Of a DNA stretch of 64,000 nucleotides, positions 59,933 to 64,000 are shown piece after piece. Every line of letters starts with the position of its first letter. Within the stretch, counting starts at the first letter, position 1. Source of the DNA: JANJUB01 sp031386985 (lineage in GTDB: Bacteria > Armatimonadota > Fimbriimonadia > Fimbriimonadales > Fimbriimonadaceae); NCBI GenBank assembly GCA_031386985.1, contig JANNCV010000023.1, forward strand, positions 1 through 64,000, read 5' to 3'. The notes under the pieces are model-generated. The model had not been told where the DNA came from. It was given only the letters and a program-made list of their open reading frames with translations, and searched no databases. The position numbers were made by a program, and so were the translations under genes.

Positions 59933-61396
59933 CTACCTCACCCGGTCTGTAACATCAGTGAGATCACGCAGATTAGATTTCGGGCTGAACCAGCTTTCCT
60001 TTGCCCGAATAGCGAACGGGTAACCCAGCACATCATCAAAGATATCACCCAATATCTCGAGCGGTGTTCGCCCCTTTGGGGCACCCATACCGGGGAGCAA
60101 CGAATAGGCAAACAAGATTGGAAACAGCTCCTGCACATCTGTTTGTTCTAGATTCTCTTGATCGTTACAGAGCTTCGACCCGTGGTCTCCCATGACAATG
60201 AGAATTGTGGGGCGCTTCTGGCGACGCTTGATCTCTCTGATGACCAACTCAACCTGGCTATCTACCCACTTGAGTTGCCCGGCAAACCCTTCGCGATATC
60301 GTATTCGTGCCTTTTCATCGGTAATGTAGTCGCTCCCATCCGAAAAGTTAAATGCACCTTCAAGCCGAACAGGGGCGCCGGTCGCATCAAAGACAAAAGG
60401 GGGATGCGGAGCAAGAATGTGCGCAAAGATGAATCTTGGTTTGGTCGTTGGCTCAATGAGATACTGCAACGTCTTCAGGCCGGATCGCAATTGTGTTCTT
60501 CGGGCCTCAAACCTGGATTCGCCCTCTGTGGAGGACGCAATTGGAAACCCGTCCAGTAGAACTCCCTCAAAGAGGGCCGATTCGTCGCTTGATCCGTACA
60601 CCAGGTCAAACCCTTCGAACCGAAAGGCAGGAAATCCGGTTCGCACCGCTATGCTCTTATAACCTTGAGCCCTCAGCGCGCTGACTAGTCGCGGCCGATT
60701 GATCGTGTAGGCTGCAATCTCCGGATTCGGAATCTGTGCTGGTGCAAGATTTAAAGCCGAACCAACCGATTGGACCGTGTGACAGTAGTTGGCTACGGAG
60801 TCGGTTCGAACAGTCATTCCTGAATTTTCCAACTCCTTAACGAATGAGGAGTTATCGACTCCCAAGTTTCGCTTAATTTCATCGCTACGACCATGCCCGT
60901 CAAGGACAATCCAAAAAATGTCTGGCTTCACTTCGCCATTACCGGCGGAAAAGCGCAAATCCGTACGTGGGACGATGATGACCACAACTATCCCGATGCG
61001 AACGGCTGCCACCAGCACCAGGAAAAAGCCAAAACGGTTTAGAAGTGTAATCGAAATGCGCTTCCAGTTTGCAAAAAACCAGCCAAGAACCACAGCAAGA
61101 GTTACTCCGACCCAAAAAACCATAGGGCTATGCGCAAAGCGGAGAGCCCAAGCTGATGCAATTACGACCGCTGCCATCCGAGCTCCTTTCTCAACCGACC
61201 TATGGGCCAAGCCACAAAGAGTCCAAAGGCTCAAAGATGCCGCTATTCCAAACAAGAGCGGTCGCCATAGATCACTCACTGGGAACAGGCCATCGTTCGC
61301 CGAGAAAATGGCCAGAATCGGAAATGCGGCAAAAGAGATCGGGAAAGTGGAGGGTGGCGACCGGCGTAAATCCAGCTTCACTTTCGCCTCATCCAA
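59933..61396 (-). CDS. Membrane-anchored sulfatase/alkaline phosphatase superfamily protein
   Basis: 487 residues. Several N-terminal transmembrane helices (to about 150), then a sulfatase-fold catalytic domain: PDIFWIVLDGHGRSDEIKRN (metal-binding Asp), NYCHTVQSVGSALNL with the Thr nucleophile, and ILIVMGDHGSK with Asp-His. This is the lipoteichoic acid synthase-like type that transfers phospho-alcohol groups rather than cleaving sulfate. It overlaps the methyltransferase gene by 19 bp, so it is the last gene of that operon and probably modifies a surface glycan or lipid. Confidence 0.85.
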   Translation of the reverse strand: MDEAKVKLDLRRSPPSTFPISFAAFPILAIFSANDGLFPVSDLWRPLLFGIAASLSLWTLCGLAHRSVEKGARMAAVVIASAWALRFAHSPMVFWVGVTLAVVLGWFFANWKRISITLLNRFGFFLVLVAAVRIGIVVVIIVPRTDLRFSAGNGEVKPDIFWIVLDGHGRSDEIKRNLGVDNSSFVKELENSGMTVRTDSVANYCHTVQSVGSALNLAPAQIPNPEIAAYTINRPRLVSALRAQGYKSIAVRTGFPAFRFEGFDLVYGSSDESALFEGVLLDGFPIASSTEGESRFEARRTQLRSGLKTLQYLIEPTTKPRFIFAHILAPHPPFVFDATGAPVRLEGAFNFSDGSDYITDEKARIRYREGFAGQLKWVDSQVELVIREIKRRQKRPTILIVMGDHGSKLCNDQENLEQTDVQELFPILFAYSLLPGMGAPKGRTPLEILGDIFDDVLGYPFAIRAKESWFSPKSNLRDLTDVTDRVR

Positions 61397-62752
61397 TACA
61401 AAACTCTACCCTGGCCCGCAACCGGAACCCGACGAACAACCTCGAAGCATTCTCCAAAGTCAAGCAGGAATTGCTCCTCGGAGTATCCCGAGAACATTTC
61501 CACGCGTGCGCTCAAAAGACGCTGAACCTGAACATCTTCTTTGGGCACAAACTCAATAATGCAATCCTGTCCCAGAGTGGCGAACCAGGGAGCCATCATG
61601 GAGAACGGAACTTGGTTCCCGATGGCAAGGTGGTGGATGAGAGCTAACGCCAGAACAACATCGGCGGGGCCACGATCTTCAAACGAGCGTCGCTCCATCC
61701 CGGCCCACCCAATGCGCGGACTGGGATTAGCAAAATTCTGAACAAGCGCTTCGATTCTCTTGCCTTCGACCTTCCACCGGAGATAAGCCGCATCCACAGT
61801 AGCGGGGTCGGAGTCCCAGGCAATACAAAGGGCACCCTGCTCAGCCGCGATCTCGCTAAAAACGCCAGTGTTTGAACCAAGATCCCAAACGGACCTGCCC
61901 TCTACTCCAATTTCCGCGAGCATCTCCGAAACGATCTGCTTCTTACTTGTGAACGAAACCTCGTCGTAGCTATTCTGACCGTAATACCTCGACCAAGTTC
62001 CTTCAGTTGAGGGCGTTTTCAACCCGCAGATTGTTTGTTCAAGAGAATCAAGCATTCCAAGCATTGCGTTGGTGCTGATCTTGACCGTCGCAGAATCCGC
62101 CTTTTTGCTTGTACCACGGCTGGCCCGGGCATGCATATGGATATGGGCCAGTAGTCCAGCGTTGAGTTTCGTTCGCGCTGGAAGAGTCGAGCCTTGTGTA
62201 TGGCAACGGATATCCATCCAGATTGGATTGCAACATGAGTCCAAAAAGCTCACTAACATGGCTCTGCAGGGAAAGCGGGGCGAGAAAGTGCCGACAAAAC
62301 TGGGCATATGCAATCCAGGGCTCGCCCTCGATTCTACGATCAAAAGACAGGCTATCGATGTGAACGGGCTGTCCAGATTTGAACTGGATGTTGTAGGCGG
62401 TGGCGTCTTTAAGCGAAAAGCCAAACTCCATCGCTTTACGCTGAATGTTAATGGTTAGGAGTGCGGCATCTCGCAGGCGCGAAAAACTCCATTCGTAGGG
62501 ATAGGAAATGAAGGGTAGCCGTTCAGCCTCAATAACCTCCGCAGCGTCCGCATTGACTTTGAGGCTCAATGCTGCCGACTTTACGGCCACTGCAAACCCC
62601 CCGGTGACGAGCGACTCGTACAAGCCCGATTTAACGACCCCCCGCCAAGTTTCAACGTAACATTCGTTAATCTGGCGATAGAGTTGTCCATCTCGCTCAA
62701 AGATAAACCCCGATGGGTCTCGAAACGAGCCAGGTTCCCTTCTCACGGACAC
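61378..62752 (-). pseudogene. NoeA-like SAM-dependent methyltransferase, split by a frameshift
   Basis: Two frames together give the full family. The first (62752 to about 62190) has SGFIFERDGQLYRQINECY, LYESLVTGGFAVAV and LKDATAYNIQFKSGQPVHID, plus APLSLQSHVSELFGLMLQSN. The rest, one base later in frame, has LNAGLLAHIHMHARA, then VWDLGSNTGVFSEIAAEQGA, a SAM-binding glycine motif, and LALALIHHLAIGNQV. A +1 shift near 62190-62215 (before LDSSSANE in the first frame and after STLPARTK in the second) breaks it. It may be a real mutation, a sequencing error or a programmed shift. Confidence 0.75.
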
Positions 62753-62753
62753 T

Positions 62754-62918
62754 CTAGCTCACGTCGGTGCGCTTAGGCTTTATCATTGCCCGGACCCTGA
62801 CCACAGCGCTTTTGAAGGAAAACGCGGCCGCAAACAGGCCGGCGAGCAGGGCTTGAAAAATAAGGCTCCCGGAGCCACCGTCAATATATCCGAACAAAGA
62901 AGAAATTATAGAAAACAT
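62754..62918 (-). CDS. Small membrane protein with YIDGGSGS motif
   Basis: 54 residues, from an ATG at 62918 with strong Shine-Dalgarno AGGGGGAG. It reads MFSIISSLFGYIDGGSGSLI, then a transmembrane helix (FQALLAGLFAAAFSF) and a basic end (RVRAMIKPKRTDVS). The family with YIDxGSGS(x)ILQ and one helix commonly accompanies sulfatase and methyltransferase genes for surface glycan work. It is the first gene of this operon, with its stop one base before the next GTG. Confidence 0.7.
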   Translation of the reverse strand: MFSIISSLFGYIDGGSGSLIFQALLAGLFAAAFSFKSAVVRVRAMIKPKRTDVS

Positions 62919-63015
62919 GAACTCCCCCTATTACGGGTTTGCTCTGTCGCTTTGTTCGCACATTTGATGCAATTTTAGCTGCACTTTGTAGTCGTTTTGA
63001 GCTACTACATGTTAA

Positions 63016-63044
63016 GGAACCCGGCAAACGTATCGCCGGGTTCC
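63016..63044 (-). terminator. Likely terminator of the DUF5666 gene
   Basis: Perfect 10-bp stem GGAACCCGGC/GCCGGGTTCC with a 9-nt loop, 12 bp after the minus-strand stop codon at 63056. The following sequence (TTAACATG) has no long U-run, so it may be a weak terminator. Confidence 0.5.
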
Positions 63045-63055
63045 CATGGTGATCT

Positions 63056-64000
63056 TTAGTCGTCGTCTTTAACCCGAATAGCGGTCATCACCGCTCCGTT
63101 CATTGAGCCCTTCGTTTCAACGGTTGTTCCTACAGCAACCCCAGCAAAGAACTGTTCACGCGTGACCGAGTCACTATTCAGCCGAAACTCGGTTGCTCCA
63201 GATACGTTCACCGTAACCGTTTGATTGAGGGTCAAGCTCGCGCCGAACCAACTTCGGGCAGACATCGTAAGCCCATTTGCCGTGATCGCAGTAATCGGCC
63301 CCTTAACTTCTGCCTCGTTCTCATCCTCGTCTTCCAGTTTTAGCTTCACAGCGTTAAAGAGCCCGCCGGCTAGGGCTGTCCCTTCTACTTCGATTTCCGC
63401 AGCCGAAACCATCGCGGCTATGAAAGTGGCGCGCGTCATTGGGACACCTGCATTTGAGAGGTATCGAGTGCTGGCGTTAGTGTTTACAGTGTAGGTGGTT
63501 CTATCTGGAGTGAATCCAAACGCCATCCGAACCGCAACCGAAATCACTCCGGCTGACTCTGTACCAACTCCTTTGATCTTATGAGGGTCATCGTCTCGAT
63601 CTTCGTTTTCGATCTTGATCACGCTTGCCAACAAGACTCCCCCCACGAATGCGCCGCTCACTTCAACATGGAGGGCGTTGACCAAAACCGGGTTCGCTGC
63701 GCCGTTCTGATTGAAAACTCTTGTGGCTGAGTCCGTTTTGACACTGAAGTGACGACCGTTGCCCCGCAGAAGCGTGAACGCAAAATTGGGTGCCGTCCCC
63801 GCTAGGGCTTGAATCCGTCCACCAAAGTCATCTCCTACGTGGCGACGTTCGTCGCCCAAGCCAGAGTCATCTCCGCGCCGCAGCTCGGCCCTGACCTTTC
63901 CATCGGGCTGCACGTTCCAGTTGGCTAGGTCGAAGTCTAGAACTAAGTTCTTGGTGCCGATTGCGTTGAAACCAGCAAGCGCGAGTTTCAGCTCGCTCAT
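63056..64000 (-). CDS. DUF5666 repeat protein, C-terminal part (5' end outside window)
   Basis: 314 visible residues. The ATG at 64000 coincides with the window edge; the first residues (LALAGFNAIGTKNLVLDFDL) look like the continuation of a DUF4382-type domain, so the gene likely extends beyond. After that come repeated DUF5666 units of about 75 residues (GRIQALAGTAPNF..., GVGTESAGVISVAVR, KGPITAITANGLTM), each ending in a beta strand with acidic hinges (IKIENEDRDDD, KLKLEDEDENEAE). Secreted or surface-located in most relatives; function unknown. Confidence 0.75.
   Translation of the reverse strand: MSELKLALAGFNAIGTKNLVLDFDLANWNVQPDGKVRAELRRGDDSGLGDERRHVGDDFGGRIQALAGTAPNFAFTLLRGNGRHFSVKTDSATRVFNQNGAANPVLVNALHVEVSGAFVGGVLLASVIKIENEDRDDDPHKIKGVGTESAGVISVAVRMAFGFTPDRTTYTVNTNASTRYLSNAGVPMTRATFIAAMVSAAEIEVEGTALAGGLFNAVKLKLEDEDENEAEVKGPITAITANGLTMSARSWFGASLTLNQTVTVNVSGATEFRLNSDSVTREQFFAGVAVGTTVETKGSMNGAVMTAIRVKDDD

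Noticed and set aside
1..64000. CRISPR arrays, tRNA or rRNA genes, prophage, intact insertion sequences
   Set aside because: Read through the intergenic stretches for repeats with regular spacing, tRNA T-arm patterns and transposase motifs; none was convincing.

Overview
The window looks like chromosomal DNA from a diderm bacterium, most likely an Armatimonadota member (Fimbriimonadia-like). This is inferred from the prepilin-type protein at 48900 (AFTLIELLVVIAIIAILAA, then FPVFAQA and SNMKQIG, an armatimonad-style pseudopilin), a TamB-type outer-membrane assembly protein, a PEP-CTERM protein and many secreted beta-propellers. No rRNA, tRNA, CRISPR, phage or intact insertion sequence was seen.

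Layout. 1-6.8 kb: truncated diguanylate cyclase, HNH nuclease, WD40, TlpA-like and TolB-like secreted proteins, a DUF1611 protein. 6.9-17.4 kb: tamB, pyrG, a convergent CheX-like/cheD/HDOD operon, an FAD oxidoreductase, a PEP-CTERM protein. 17.6-25.2 kb: metG, then a repeat-rich patch (20.4-22.6 kb) with small genes and a 172/175-bp duplication, then comM-like and mtnA. 25.2-31.3 kb: cyclic-nucleotide-binding protein, D-amino-acid oxidoreductase, a three-gene nucleoside-type ABC transporter without a binding protein, a LolA-like protein. 31.3-33.8 kb: a FlgM-like gene behind a cyclic di-GMP-I (GEMM-I) riboswitch, a saccharopine-dehydrogenase-like gene, an ATP-grasp gene. 33.8-36.8 kb: accessory patch with an orphan Rhs tip and secreted proteins. 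36.8-48.6 kb: tsaD, rimI, a candidate ncRNA, subtilase, tatA, cysS, MFS transporter, a signal-peptidase-I-like protein lacking both dyad residues, lipoprotein, secreted propeller, 5'-3' exonuclease, DinB. 48.7-57.1 kb: prepilin with a structured leader, then seven tandem DUF2330 genes in one operon. 57.2-64 kb: SUMF1-like protein, 2-oxoacid dehydrogenase E2, and an operon of a tiny membrane protein, a frameshifted methyltransferase and a membrane sulfatase, ending in a truncated DUF5666 protein.

Themes. (1) Cyclic di-GMP: GGDEF protein, HDOD/CheD operon, and a riboswitch controlling a putative anti-sigma-28 gene. (2) Envelope and secretion: TamB, TatA, degenerate SPase I, PEP-CTERM, the DUF2330 set. 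(3) Gene starts: at least nine starts have a TANNNT -10-like hexamer 5-7 nt upstream (two more have CATAAT), with no room for a Shine-Dalgarno site, pointing to frequent leaderless transcription; operon-internal starts often keep a Shine-Dalgarno sequence.

The items most worth following are the seven-gene DUF2330 array, the riboswitch-flgM pair, the dead signal peptidase, and three structured RNA candidates (1035-1207 minus, 38349-38520 plus, 48792-48899 plus).
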